Assembly (NCBI GenBank): GCA_021776295.1 | Contig: JAJFGE010000044.1 | Coordinates: 1-36,475 of the forward strand | Length of the DNA: 36,475 bases | Origin: Hyphococcus sp. | Lineage (GTDB): Bacteria > Pseudomonadota > Alphaproteobacteria > Caulobacterales > Parvularculaceae | Direction of reading: 5' to 3' | Shown here: in pieces, positions 8,273-16,990 of the stretch | Layout: each line of letters begins with the position of its first letter | Numbering within the stretch: position 1 is the first letter of the stretch | Translations under genes and position numbers: made by a program | Notes under the pieces: model-generated | Told to the model about the DNA's origin: nothing | Seen by the model: the letters and a program-made list of their open reading frames with translations, nothing else | The model's database searches: none

Positions 8273-9022
8273 TTATTTGCGCGCCAGGACTTCAAGCTGG
8301 CGTCTATGACTAAGCTCAATTGACGGCCCGTTAATGGCTTCGACAAAACCGCGAATGCGCAAGCGCGCATCGGCTAACGAGGTCAGGTCAAACCCCTGCC
8401 CCGCCCATTTACGATAGCCGCGCGAGCCAGCGCTGGCGGTGAAGTCTGTTTTATAATCCGTACCGAAATTGATATAAAACCGGCTTTTCACTTTTGCGAT
8501 ACGGCGAACCTCGCCCTCAATCAAGTGAAAGCCGCCAATGGCGCGCCCCGCTTTGTTCGCATCAAAAACCCGATATGCCGGCAACGCCCATAGTCCTTTG
8601 CGGGCGGCGCGCGCTGCCTGTTCCACCACCAGCAACTGATCGATAAGCGCAAGATTTTCAGATTGCGGCGCCACACGCGCCGCACCCATGGCCACCAGTT
8701 GATGTTGCAACGTCAGCGCCTCGCCAACCCGTTTCGCCGTAACGACGCGCGCACCCCAACGCGTTAGAGGCCCGAAATCAGTTATAGTGAGCGACGCATT
8801 GGTAAGCAGGCGGTCAAGACTACGTTTTGCGGTATCAAAATAAGGCTCGCCATCACCGGCCAACGCATAGGCCGACGGCGCCAAAATATCCGCGAGGTGA
8901 AATTCCTGCCTGTCGGCGACAAAACGGTCGCCGCTGATGGCGGCGGCTCCGTTGAGCGGTGCTGCATAGGCTGGCGGCGTCATTACCGCAGCGGCGCCAA
9001 TGATGAACGCCCGTCGTCTCAT
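8273..9022 (-). CDS. Exported thermonuclease (SNase)-fold protein, probably inactive
   Basis: The protein has 249 residues. A twin-Arg-like start (MRRRAFIIGAAAV) and an AYA-type cleavage site near residue 20 indicate export. Residues about 28-145 follow the staphylococcal nuclease layout. At the family's RLxGIDAPE strand the sequence reads HLADILAPS, so Arg35, Asp40 and Glu43 of the S. aureus enzyme are replaced by His42, Leu46 and Ser50. The YGR motif becomes RWGAR (88-92). Nuclease activity is therefore doubtful and a binding role is possible. An additional beta-rich C-terminal part covers about residues 160-249. The start overlaps the pbpC stop by four bases (ATGA), making it the third gene of the A2M operon. 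It ends nine bases from the convergent carD stop. Confidence 0.75.
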   Translation of the reverse strand: MRRRAFIIGAAAVMTPPAYAAPLNGAAAISGDRFVADRQEFHLADILAPSAYALAGDGEPYFDTAKRSLDRLLTNASLTITDFGPLTRWGARVVTAKRVGEALTLQHQLVAMGAARVAPQSENLALIDQLLVVEQAARAARKGLWALPAYRVFDANKAGRAIGGFHLIEGEVRRIAKVKSRFYINFGTDYKTDFTASAGSRGYRKWAGQGFDLTSLADARLRIRGFVEAINGPSIELSHRRQLEVLARK

Positions 9023-11073
9023 CGCGAGGCAATAACGCGCACTTTCGATTTCGCCATGCGCCCTTTCCGGTCGACCACGGTGACATCATAAAACCCCGGC
9101 CCCGTCGGTCGCCATACGGCGCGGCCGCTGGTTTCCTCGCGCACAAGCCGCTCGCCATTCACATACCAGCGATAATCGGCAGCGCCGCCGCGCGCAGCAA
9201 GGGCAAAGCCGCGCATCGCGCCGCTTTCAAACACTTCAACGCCGCTGCGCGGAAAAGTAATCTCCGGCGGCGCCTGGCGCCGCGGACGGTTGAGCCGCGC
9301 CAGCATCGGGCCCGCCGGCTGGCCGTCAATCTCTTCAATCGTCTCCGGCAAGCGTATGCCATTGCGTTCAAGCATGTCGAAGGCCTCAAACAACAATGGC
9401 GCCGCCGCTTTACGTCCGGTGGCGCCGGAACGCGGCGAACCGTTTGCGTGCCCGACCCAGGCAACCACCGTGTAGCCGCCGCCATGGCCGGCCGCCCAGG
9501 CGTCGCGATAGCCATAAGACGTGCCGGTCTTAAATGCGACACGGGGCGCCGATTGCGACAGCTTGGCCGGAGCGCGACCGGCAAGCGACGGCGCATCGGC
9601 GAGGATGGCGCTGACGCGTTTGGCGGTGGCGTCGGAAAACAGCGAATAGGGCGCGGCGATTGATGCCTCTTCGTCCGTCGTCCAGACAAGCGGCCGCACA
9701 TCACCGCCTTTCGCTAGCGCTGCATAAAGCGTTGCGATTTCCTGTGCGGTGACGCCGGCGCCGCCAAGCGCAAGCGCCAGGCCGGGCGTCGCGTCAGCGC
9801 GGTGCGGCGTGCGCAACGGAACGCCCGCGGCTCTTAAAATCGCGGCAAAACGCGCCGCGCCGATACGGTCCAGCATCGTTACGGCGGGGACATTCAACGA
9901 GTGCTGCAAGGCCTCGCGCACGCGTACTTCGCCGCGAAATGTGCGGTCAAAATTTTCCGGTGCGTAATCGCCGAAATTGCGTGGCATGTCGTCAATCACC
10001 GATGCGGGACCGGCAACACCGTCCTCAAACGCCAGCGCATAGATGAACGGCTTCAAGGTTGAGCCGGGCGAGCGAACCGCCGCTGTTAAATCAATCCATC
10101 CGCCTTTTGCCGCAAGTCCAGATGAGCCGACCGCTGCGCGCACGGCGCGGGTCTCGTTGTCGATGATCAGCAGCGAGGCTGTGGCGCCGTCGTCAAAGCG
10201 TTTGACATAAGCCGCAACCATCGCCTCAGCGCGAGACTGCATCAGCCGGTCGAGCGTTGAGCGGGTGATGCCGGGGTGCGATGACCGCGCCAAGCGATTG
10301 GCCGCGTGATAGGCAAGGCGCGGAAAAGATGTGCGCGCCGCCGGCAGGCTCGCATCGCGCGCTTCGCTTGCGCGCACCGGCGTGATGGCGCGCGCCTGCA
10401 CCAGCTTTTCAAGCACCTTCGCGCGCGCAGCCTTCGCATTGGCGGGCTCAAGGTCCGGCCGCCGCGCTTCCGGCGCCTGCGGCAAGGCGATCAGCAACGC
10501 TTGCTCTGCATCGGTCAGCCGCACCGGTTCCTTGTCGAAATAAATCAGGCTCGCCGCGCGCACGCCTTCAATATTACCGCCATAAGGCGCCAGCGTGAGG
10601 TACAATTCGAGGATTTCTGTCTTCGACAGCCGCCGTTCGATTTGCAACGCGCGAACCATCTCGATGAGCTTTGATTGCAGGTTGCGCCGGCGCGGCTCCA
10701 TCAGACGGACGGTCTGCATGGTGATGGTCGAGGCGCCGGAAACGATGCGACCGGATTTTGCCGATGATATCCCGGCGCGAAAGACAGCAAACGGATCAAC
10801 GCCCCAATGGCGCCAATAGCGCTTGTCTTCAACCGCAATCAGGCGTTCGACAAAGCCCGGATCGATGGCGTCCAAGTCCGCTGCAAACCGCCATCGCCCC
10901 GCATCGGTTGCAAAGGCGTGCAGCCATTGACCCTCGCGGTCAACCACCAGCTGCGAGACCGCTTGCGCCCGCTCCAGCGGCGGCGGAAAGGCAAGGTCCG
11001 CTGCGGCGACCAAGGCAACCGCCGCCAAAGCGCCCAACACCGGCAGCCGTCTTATGATGGCGCCGGCGATCAT
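9019..11073 (-). CDS. pbpC: Penicillin-binding protein 1C
   Basis: The protein has 684 residues. An N-terminal membrane anchor (about 8-25) leads to a GT51 transglycosylase domain (about 40-210) with the catalytic Glu82 (AVEDKRYWRHWG). The transpeptidase domain has SxxK Ser338-Lys341, SLN 392-394 and KTGTS 515-519. A C-terminal BiPBP_C beta domain covers roughly the last 90 residues. All catalytic motifs are present. PBP1C polymerises glycan and has weak or specialised crosslinking activity. In many proteobacteria pbpC lies next to an alpha-2-macroglobulin gene, as here, and a role in repairing cell wall after envelope attack has been proposed for the pair. Both junctions overlap by four bases. 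Confidence 0.95.
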   Translation of the reverse strand: MIAGAIIRRLPVLGALAAVALVAAADLAFPPPLERAQAVSQLVVDREGQWLHAFATDAGRWRFAADLDAIDPGFVERLIAVEDKRYWRHWGVDPFAVFRAGISSAKSGRIVSGASTITMQTVRLMEPRRRNLQSKLIEMVRALQIERRLSKTEILELYLTLAPYGGNIEGVRAASLIYFDKEPVRLTDAEQALLIALPQAPEARRPDLEPANAKAARAKVLEKLVQARAITPVRASEARDASLPAARTSFPRLAYHAANRLARSSHPGITRSTLDRLMQSRAEAMVAAYVKRFDDGATASLLIIDNETRAVRAAVGSSGLAAKGGWIDLTAAVRSPGSTLKPFIYALAFEDGVAGPASVIDDMPRNFGDYAPENFDRTFRGEVRVREALQHSLNVPAVTMLDRIGAARFAAILRAAGVPLRTPHRADATPGLALALGGAGVTAQEIATLYAALAKGGDVRPLVWTTDEEASIAAPYSLFSDATAKRVSAILADAPSLAGRAPAKLSQSAPRVAFKTGTSYGYRDAWAAGHGGGYTVVAWVGHANGSPRSGATGRKAAAPLLFEAFDMLERNGIRLPETIEEIDGQPAGPMLARLNRPRRQAPPEITFPRSGVEVFESGAMRGFALAARGGAADYRWYVNGERLVREETSGRAVWRPTGPGFYDVTVVDRKGRMAKSKVRVIASR

Positions 11074-14000
11074 TCCGCTTTTGCGATAACGACGCGCTGC
11101 ACGGCGGTGCGCGCAAAAACGCCTGGACGGTACATATCCTCAATCACCGCACCGGGCGCAACGAACGCACCCGGCGTCACCGCGCGGACAATATAGGCAA
11201 GTTTAAATTTGCTTGTCCCGCGCACATCGACCGCCGCCACAAACCGGTCATCACGCGCTTCGGCAACGCGCGGATAGGAGAGCGCGCCAAGCCATTTATA
11301 GGGCCCGTTGCGCCCCTGCCCGCCGCCATCTTCGGGCCGCAAGATGGTTTCAATCTCAAAACCCGCCGGCAACAGATCGGCAATGATCGCCGGATGGATT
11401 TTGTTATCCTGTGCAGCGCCGGAGATGATGACGACAAACCGGTCGTTCTGGTGCGCCGCGCTGAGATTGGCGGGCCGCCCAGCGCCCGTGGTGATGCGCT
11501 TGGACAACCGAAAGCCTTTATTGACCGCCGCCGGCGCCTTTAAAGGCGAGCCAGAAACCGTCAGTGAACGGTAGATAACACCGTCGCCTTCATTGCGATA
11601 GGCCACACCTGCGGCAATCTCCGCCGCCGCCGGCGCGAAAGACGGCGCTGCGGAAAGGTCTTCGCGCTTTTCACCACCGACAGACAACGCCACCGGACCG
11701 GCGGCGCGCAACAACGCCTGCGAGGCAATCAACACATAGGCTTTTTCCTGCGTATGCATGGATTTCGGGTCTTTCATGACGCCAACAAACGCATCCGTCA
11801 GACCCTCAATTTTATCGCTCTGCCCAGCCTCAACGGCAAGCGCCAAAACACCTGCCGCATCGCGCAGTTTGGTTTGGTAATAATCACCGGTATTGTTCCA
11901 GCCGAGCGCCTCAGTGGCTTTTTTGAACGCGCTGTTGGCGCGCGCGCGGTCGCCCATCATCGCTAGCGCGGCGCCAATATGCGCTCTGGCGAGCGGGCTC
12001 GGCGTATCGTCGAGCAGTGCATCATGAAAATACCGCAAATCAGACAAATCCGCCCGGCCGGCGCGCGCCAGCACGTAAAGCGCATAGGCCGCAGAGCGCC
12101 GCCGCAAATATTCGCGGCTGTCGTTGGAACCGGCGCCGTCATAGACATTGGTCTGATAACTCGCCGGATACCAGCTATCGACGCGGGCAATCCCGCCCAG
12201 CGAGTCATAAGCGCGGTCGAGCGCTTCTTGCGACACGCCATAGCCCTCGTTCCGGGCGCGATAGAGGAAGTCGGTCACATAGGGGCCGAGCCACGGATTG
12301 GCGTAACGGTCGCCGACCCGCCACAAACCAAACGCGCCTTCCGGCCCCTGACGATTGAGCAGTTTGTTAATCGCTTTTTGCACCCGTGGGCGCACCTGTC
12401 GCTCCGGCCCGCGCCCGGCCTCTCCGCCAAGCACGTCAATAAACAACAATGGAAACGCCGAGCTGGTTAGTTGCTCCGTACACCCATAAGGATAGCGATA
12501 AAGCGCATCAAGGAGCGGGCCCGGCTCAATGCCGCGCAGCCGCGAGAACGAGACCGCAACAGTGCCAGAGCCGGGAACAAACGAAGACATCACCGCATCA
12601 CTCAGGGTGAAGGTCTCGCCCGGCGCCAACGCCTCGGTCAGCACCTGCGTCACCGGGAAATAGGGCGTGCGTGACTGGATTGGATAGGACCGCTCGACTT
12701 TAAAGCCGCCGGGCCCCTCAACGCTCAAAGTCACCGCGCCAATGCCAACCGCGCCGGTCTTAATCGGGAAGGTTGCGGTCTGGCTTTGTCCGGCGGCGAG
12801 CGTAAAGCTGCGCGTTTCATCAAGCCCGACCGGGCCTTGTCCGGAAAGCGTCACTTTATAATCGCCCGCCGCGCCATCGACATTGTCTATCAGCAGCGTC
12901 GCTGTCGCCGTGTCTCCGGGCGCGAGAAAGCGCGGCAGCGTCAACTCTGCCGGAACTGGATCGCGCACCGTCATCGGTTCAGCGCCGGCGCCGAGTTTGT
13001 CGCGCGACCAGGCAACCGCCATTAAGCGCAATTCGCCGTTGAAATCGGGCACTTCAATCGGCGCAATCACCTTGCCGCCCTCGCCGACCGTGAGCAGGCC
13101 GGAAAATAACGCCACCGATTTTGTCGGCACGACGGTCAGCCCCTCGCCGCCAAGCTGATCGCCGCCAAACCGCGCTGCGGCGCCAAGATTGGCGTGCAGG
13201 ATGCGCCCGTAATCGTCGCGAATTGCAACCCCGAGGCGTTTTTTGCCGTAATAATGATCGACCGGATCGGGCGATTTAAACTTCGTCAGCCGCAAAATCC
13301 CTTCATCGACCGCCGACACCGTCATCATCACTTCAGAGTTTGGCGTCGTGCCCTCAACCGTGATCGGCAGGTTAAGCCTCGCACGCGGACGAAACACATC
13401 CGGCTCGTCAATCGATACGTTGAGTTTCCGCGCCGACATATCGAACGCCACATACGTCACCGCCATGGCGCGACGCGGCACCGGCCGGTCGCTCGCATCG
13501 CGCGGCGTCACCACGCTCGCCAACACATAAAATCCGGCGCCCCAGGATGGGTCGGTATCGATAATCAGCTCACGGCCTTTTTTTGCAACCTTCATGCGCT
13601 GCACCAGATGCACGCGGTCCGTGGCGATGGCGACAATCGCCTCACCTTCGTAAGGAGCATTAAGATAAAGCCGCGCCCGCGCGCCCGGAACCAGCTTGTC
13701 GGTTTGCAGCGTAATGGCGGCCTGGTCCGGCGTGTCGGCGCCGGCGGCATAAGACCGCCAGCCGACATAAAACCGGATATCGCTCGTCGCCTTGCCGCCG
13801 GCGCGGGTCGCCGTCAGGCGATAGGTGCCGGGGTCTAGCTTTTGCGAAACCAGGCTCGCCAACGCATCACGGCCGGTCTTGCCACGCCCTTCCGCCACCA
13901 GCACATCGCGGTAAGACCGCCGCCAGCGCCAGCGGCCATTGGAGCGATACCAGTCAAACCAGTAGTCTTCTTCGACCAGTCGCCATTCCAGCTCGCCATC

Positions 14001-16025
14001 CGTGACCTCGCCCTGCCAATCAAGAATGACCCCTTCCACCGCGACCGTATCGTCAAGCGCAAAGCTGTGCTTGTCCTCGGCGAGCCGCAGGCCGACATAA
14101 TAATCGTCGGGCCGCACCGGAATGCGCGCGCTTTCACGCACCACCCGGCCGCCAGGCTCGACAACGCCGACAACCAGATCCGCACGCATCGGCGCGCCAT
14201 AGGGCGCATCACTGACATTGAGCGCTACACTCGCCTTGCCGTCGCCATCTGTGGTGGTATTGGCGAGCTTTAAAAAGCGTTCGTCAAAATTGCCCTCGAC
14301 AGGACCAAACCGGAACGCCGAAAAATCCGGAAACGGATTAGGATCGAGCCGCAAACGCGCCTCGGCCTCAACCGCCAACCCACCTGCCGGCGCGCCATAT
14401 AAATATCGGCTGGCGACGGTGATGTTGCGGGTCTCGCCCGCCCGGATCGGGGTTTTTTCATCGGTCTCAATTTTCACTTCAAGGCGCTGCGGCACAAAAT
14501 CTTCCACCGAGAACGATTGCGAACCGACAATCGCATCCTCGCCGTCGGCCTTCACCTCAATGCGCCAGACGCCGCGCGGCGCGGATGCGGGGACTTCATA
14601 ATCAAACGTAAACCCGCCAATATTCAGCGCCTCAATCCGGCGCGTATCGGCCGCCGTATAGTTCGGCCGGCGTATCGTCACCTCAAGCGGGCGGTCTTCA
14701 ATCGCCTGGCCGGCCGCATTGCGGATCAGTCCGGATATATGCGCGGTCTCGCCGGGCCGGTATATGCCGCGGTCGAGATAGACAAAGCCGTCAATCCGCG
14801 CCGGCGCGGCGCGTCCTCCAACATCGCGGTCGGACAGATCGAGCGGCGAACGGTCAAGGTCGAGCGCTGCGAAATCATCCTGCGGCCCATAGGCCATAAT
14901 CATCCGTGGGCTGAGTGGATGCTCGCCATTCACCGCCGCGGCGTCAAACCGTGCGCGCCCATCGGCGTTGGTGACCACCTCGGCCAATATGTCGTTATTG
15001 GTCGCAATCAAGGACAGGCGAACCCCCGCCATCGGCCGCGCATTGGAAATCGAACGGACAAAAACATCAACGCCGTCAGCGCCCGAATAGGTGGTGAGCG
15101 CCATGTCGGTGAACATAATCCAACGCCAGGCCTGCGCCATGCGGCGCTTGTCCGCGCCCGGGGACACGTCTTTAAGGCGGACAAAATAGGCGCCGGGCGT
15201 TAACTCGCCAAGCGCAGCGCCAAGCGCAAACACGCTGGTTGCCGTCTCGTTCCTGTCGCCCGGCGTTGCAATTTCGCCTTTAAAAACCTCAACGCCAACA
15301 TCGCCGCCGTCCTGGCGGTCCCATACATAAGCGTAGCGATTCTCGCCCGAAGCCTCGCCGGCGACAATATCCTTGCGCGCCAGCGAGCGGTCAGAAACCC
15401 GGTAGACCGCGATTTCAATTTTCTCGACATTGACCGTTTCAATGCCAACCCCGTCCGCTTCCAGGCGCGGCAAGATTACACCGTCGCCGGCGAAGCCGAC
15501 ATAAGACGGCTTGTCGCCAAACGCGACGACAACCTCTTGTGCGCGTTCAAGCTTGTCGCCTTTCCGGCTCGGCAGGCCGGCGCGAAGCCGCACGCGATAG
15601 TCTTTGTCAAACTCAAGACCACTGAGACACAAAGACGAGCCATCGACCTCTATCGCCGCGCCAGTGTCCGGCGTCAGGCGGACGAAATCGCCGTAATTGA
15701 TCTTGCCGCGATCATCGAGATCGCGGGTGAACTGAAAACACGCTTTGGGCAAATCCGCGCCGGTATCAAGAACCAGCCGGCGATAGGCAAAACCCTTGGC
15801 GGTCTCAGCCTCGGGGCGCGTCGCATTATCGGCGCGGCGGCGCTGAAATGGCAGTCGAAATTTGTCGGTGTCAGCGTCTTTACGCAGCTCGCCGGCGACT
15901 ATGTCCTGGCTGTTTGGCTGATGGGTCGAGCCGGAGTTCGGCGCGATCGCCCGGCCGAGCAGCAACCCCGCCGCAAACGCCGCCAAAACACCCGCCGCGA
16001 TTAATGCTGCACCCTTGCGCGCCAT
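11070..16025 (-). CDS. Bacterial alpha-2-macroglobulin, membrane-anchored, thioester type
   Basis: The protein has about 1651 residues, similar to E. coli YfhM. An N-terminal hydrophobic segment lacks a lipobox Cys, so it is probably anchored by a transmembrane helix facing the periplasm rather than as a lipoprotein. Macroglobulin beta domains fill the first two thirds. The thioester motif CTEQ falls at residue 1185 when counted from the upstream ATG at 16034, followed by the helical thioester domain and the C-terminal receptor-like domain. The family traps proteases covalently when its bait region is cut. I chose the ATG at 16025 because AAGGG (16035-16039) lies nine bases upstream; the ATG at 16034 abuts that sequence. 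It is the first gene of an operon with pbpC and the SNase-fold gene. Confidence 0.95.
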   Translation of the reverse strand: MARKGAALIAAGVLAAFAAGLLLGRAIAPNSGSTHQPNSQDIVAGELRKDADTDKFRLPFQRRRADNATRPEAETAKGFAYRRLVLDTGADLPKACFQFTRDLDDRGKINYGDFVRLTPDTGAAIEVDGSSLCLSGLEFDKDYRVRLRAGLPSRKGDKLERAQEVVVAFGDKPSYVGFAGDGVILPRLEADGVGIETVNVEKIEIAVYRVSDRSLARKDIVAGEASGENRYAYVWDRQDGGDVGVEVFKGEIATPGDRNETATSVFALGAALGELTPGAYFVRLKDVSPGADKRRMAQAWRWIMFTDMALTTYSGADGVDVFVRSISNARPMAGVRLSLIATNNDILAEVVTNADGRARFDAAAVNGEHPLSPRMIMAYGPQDDFAALDLDRSPLDLSDRDVGGRAAPARIDGFVYLDRGIYRPGETAHISGLIRNAAGQAIEDRPLEVTIRRPNYTAADTRRIEALNIGGFTFDYEVPASAPRGVWRIEVKADGEDAIVGSQSFSVEDFVPQRLEVKIETDEKTPIRAGETRNITVASRYLYGAPAGGLAVEAEARLRLDPNPFPDFSAFRFGPVEGNFDERFLKLANTTTDGDGKASVALNVSDAPYGAPMRADLVVGVVEPGGRVVRESARIPVRPDDYYVGLRLAEDKHSFALDDTVAVEGVILDWQGEVTDGELEWRLVEEDYWFDWYRSNGRWRWRRSYRDVLVAEGRGKTGRDALASLVSQKLDPGTYRLTATRAGGKATSDIRFYVGWRSYAAGADTPDQAAITLQTDKLVPGARARLYLNAPYEGEAIVAIATDRVHLVQRMKVAKKGRELIIDTDPSWGAGFYVLASVVTPRDASDRPVPRRAMAVTYVAFDMSARKLNVSIDEPDVFRPRARLNLPITVEGTTPNSEVMMTVSAVDEGILRLTKFKSPDPVDHYYGKKRLGVAIRDDYGRILHANLGAAARFGGDQLGGEGLTVVPTKSVALFSGLLTVGEGGKVIAPIEVPDFNGELRLMAVAWSRDKLGAGAEPMTVRDPVPAELTLPRFLAPGDTATATLLIDNVDGAAGDYKVTLSGQGPVGLDETRSFTLAAGQSQTATFPIKTGAVGIGAVTLSVEGPGGFKVERSYPIQSRTPYFPVTQVLTEALAPGETFTLSDAVMSSFVPGSGTVAVSFSRLRGIEPGPLLDALYRYPYGCTEQLTSSAFPLLFIDVLGGEAGRGPERQVRPRVQKAINKLLNRQGPEGAFGLWRVGDRYANPWLGPYVTDFLYRARNEGYGVSQEALDRAYDSLGGIARVDSWYPASYQTNVYDGAGSNDSREYLRRRSAAYALYVLARAGRADLSDLRYFHDALLDDTPSPLARAHIGAALAMMGDRARANSAFKKATEALGWNNTGDYYQTKLRDAAGVLALAVEAGQSDKIEGLTDAFVGVMKDPKSMHTQEKAYVLIASQALLRAAGPVALSVGGEKREDLSAAPSFAPAAAEIAAGVAYRNEGDGVIYRSLTVSGSPLKAPAAVNKGFRLSKRITTGAGRPANLSAAHQNDRFVVIISGAAQDNKIHPAIIADLLPAGFEIETILRPEDGGGQGRNGPYKWLGALSYPRVAEARDDRFVAAVDVRGTSKFKLAYIVRAVTPGAFVAPGAVIEDMYRPGVFARTAVQRVVIAKAE

Positions 16026-16193
16026 AACTGTCATCCCTTGTTTCTGCGCCCCGCAGCGCCCCCATATGTCAGCGCCAATTATGGCGGTTAATCAGCAGAA
16101 GGAAATCGATTCTGCGTCTATTTTGCGAAATTTAACCGATTGCCCATTTGAGCGGTTTTGATGCGGCGCATAATTGGCTAGTTTGCGCCGCAC

Positions 16194-16241
16194 GACCCCG
16201 TTGCTCAGTAGGATAGAGCATCAGAAACCTAATCCTGATGG
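16194..16241 (+). pseudogene. Degenerate 5' half of tRNA-Arg(CCT)
   Basis: The segment copies the start of the intact tRNA 168 bases downstream. The acceptor-like GACCCCG is followed by an identical D arm (16203-16219, GCTCAGTAGGATAGAGC). The anticodon loop AACCTAA still holds CCT, but its stem has an extra C. The T arm and 3' acceptor are absent, so it cannot make a tRNA. It is probably the far attachment-site copy left by an integrated element. Confidence 0.7.
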
Positions 16242-16315
16242 CCAGCGAATAATTGCTTTTTACGATCAATATGTTGATATATTTGGAGATTTTTTGAACC
16301 GTTTCCCGAACCGTA

Positions 16316-16344
16316 TTGGCCGTGAAAGCGAAAGTAACTAGATA
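16316..16344 (+). promoter_or_regulatory. Possible promoter of tRNA-Arg
   Basis: TTGGCC (16316-16321) and TAGATA (16339-16344) are 17 bases apart, and the mature tRNA begins 17 bases later. The -10 match is weak. Confidence 0.3.
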
Positions 16345-16361
16345 GTTTTTCCGAGAGGTTA

Positions 16362-16438
16362 GTCCCCGTAGCTCAGTAGGATAGAGCACTTGATTCCTAA
16401 TCAAGGGGTCGCAGGTTCGAATCCTGCCGGGGACGCCA
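16362..16438 (+). tRNA. tRNA-Arg, anticodon CCT
   Basis: A complete cloverleaf is visible. The acceptor is GTCCCCG/CGGGGAC, and the D stem is GCTC/GAGC. The anticodon stem is CTTGA/TCAAG with loop TTCCTAA, so the anticodon is CCT and it reads AGG. The T arm is GCAGG/CCTGC with loop TTCGAAT, the discriminator is G and CCA is encoded. It is a frequent integration site in bacteria, consistent with the recombinase remnant abutting its 3' end. Confidence 0.97.
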
Positions 16439-16620
16439 TTCCTGGGCAAAAGTTGGTACCAATTCACCCTTAGCGGCGAAGGCCGCAGTGTGTTGCGCGT
16501 GCGCTGCTTTTGGTCCTTTGATGCGCACCTCATCGTCAGTCACGATCACATCGCTCACAATCGTCTGGACGTAAGCGCGCGCACTCTCTCTGTTGTCTTT
16601 TACGCAATGGCCGCCTTCCC
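16436..16620 (-). pseudogene. C-terminal remnant of a site-specific (resolvase-type) recombinase
   Basis: The minus frame 16648-16397 encodes about 55 residues resembling the C-terminal end of alphaproteobacterial recombinase-family proteins: an ARAYVQTIVSDVIVTDDE segment, then VRIKGPKAA, then LVPTFAQEWR. The frame then runs into the antisense of the tRNA 3' end (PRQDSNLRPLD), as seen in integrases whose gene ends at the attachment site. The catalytic domain and the rest of the gene are gone. The match is from memory of the family. Confidence 0.6.
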
Positions 16621-16684
16621 ATGATACCCTCCGGTTCCATCTAAACACTTTATCTCGGTGTCCATCAAACCGGGGACAGGCCCG

Positions 16685-16975
16685 TCAGGCCGATAAATCA
16701 TAACTTGCCATCTGGATATCGGCGCCGTCGTCGCGCAAACGTTTGATTTGCTGATAGGCGCATGACTCGTGCCACGCGTTCAGCTTGGCAATTGTTGGAA
16801 ACCGCATGATCACAATGAAATCGTGATTGTCGGGTCCGATGAGAAATTGATCGGCGTCCGCGCGGTAGATGGTTTCAGCGCCGAAACACGCAGAAATTTT
16901 CTTGGCTCTTTCAGCATATTGGCTGAATTTTTCTTGGTCTTTGACAGACACTCTGGCGACTAACAGGGCGCTCAT
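16685..16975 (-). CDS. DUF1330-like dimeric alpha/beta-barrel protein
   Basis: The protein has 96 residues with a ferredoxin-like fold pattern. VARVSVKDQEKFSQYAERAK forms the first strand and helix, and FIVIMRFPTIAKLNAWHES resembles the family motif in which a hydrophobic strand is followed by a helix containing AW. YQQIKRLRDDGAD then matches the usual end. The function of DUF1330 proteins is unknown, though the fold is shared with small monooxygenases and EthD-like proteins. AAAGGAAAA precedes the ATG by about eight bases. It starts 15 bases after the outer-membrane-factor stop, so it is the last gene of the RND operon and may act on an exported or toxic small molecule. Confidence 0.75.
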   Translation of the reverse strand: MSALLVARVSVKDQEKFSQYAERAKKISACFGAETIYRADADQFLIGPDNHDFIVIMRFPTIAKLNAWHESCAYQQIKRLRDDGADIQMASYDLSA

Positions 16976-16990
16976 GGGATTTTCCTTTGA

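Noticed and set aside
13194-13838. Plus-strand ORFs across the macroglobulin gene (also 14517-15203, 15537-16004)
   Set aside because: They are rich in Arg and His without motifs, in a region fully explained by the minus-strand gene.
16132-16533. Minus-strand ORF of 133 residues over the tRNA
   Set aside because: The stretch reading GRIRTCDPLIRNQVLYPTEL is the well-known spurious translation of the antisense strand of tRNA-Arg, not a protein gene.
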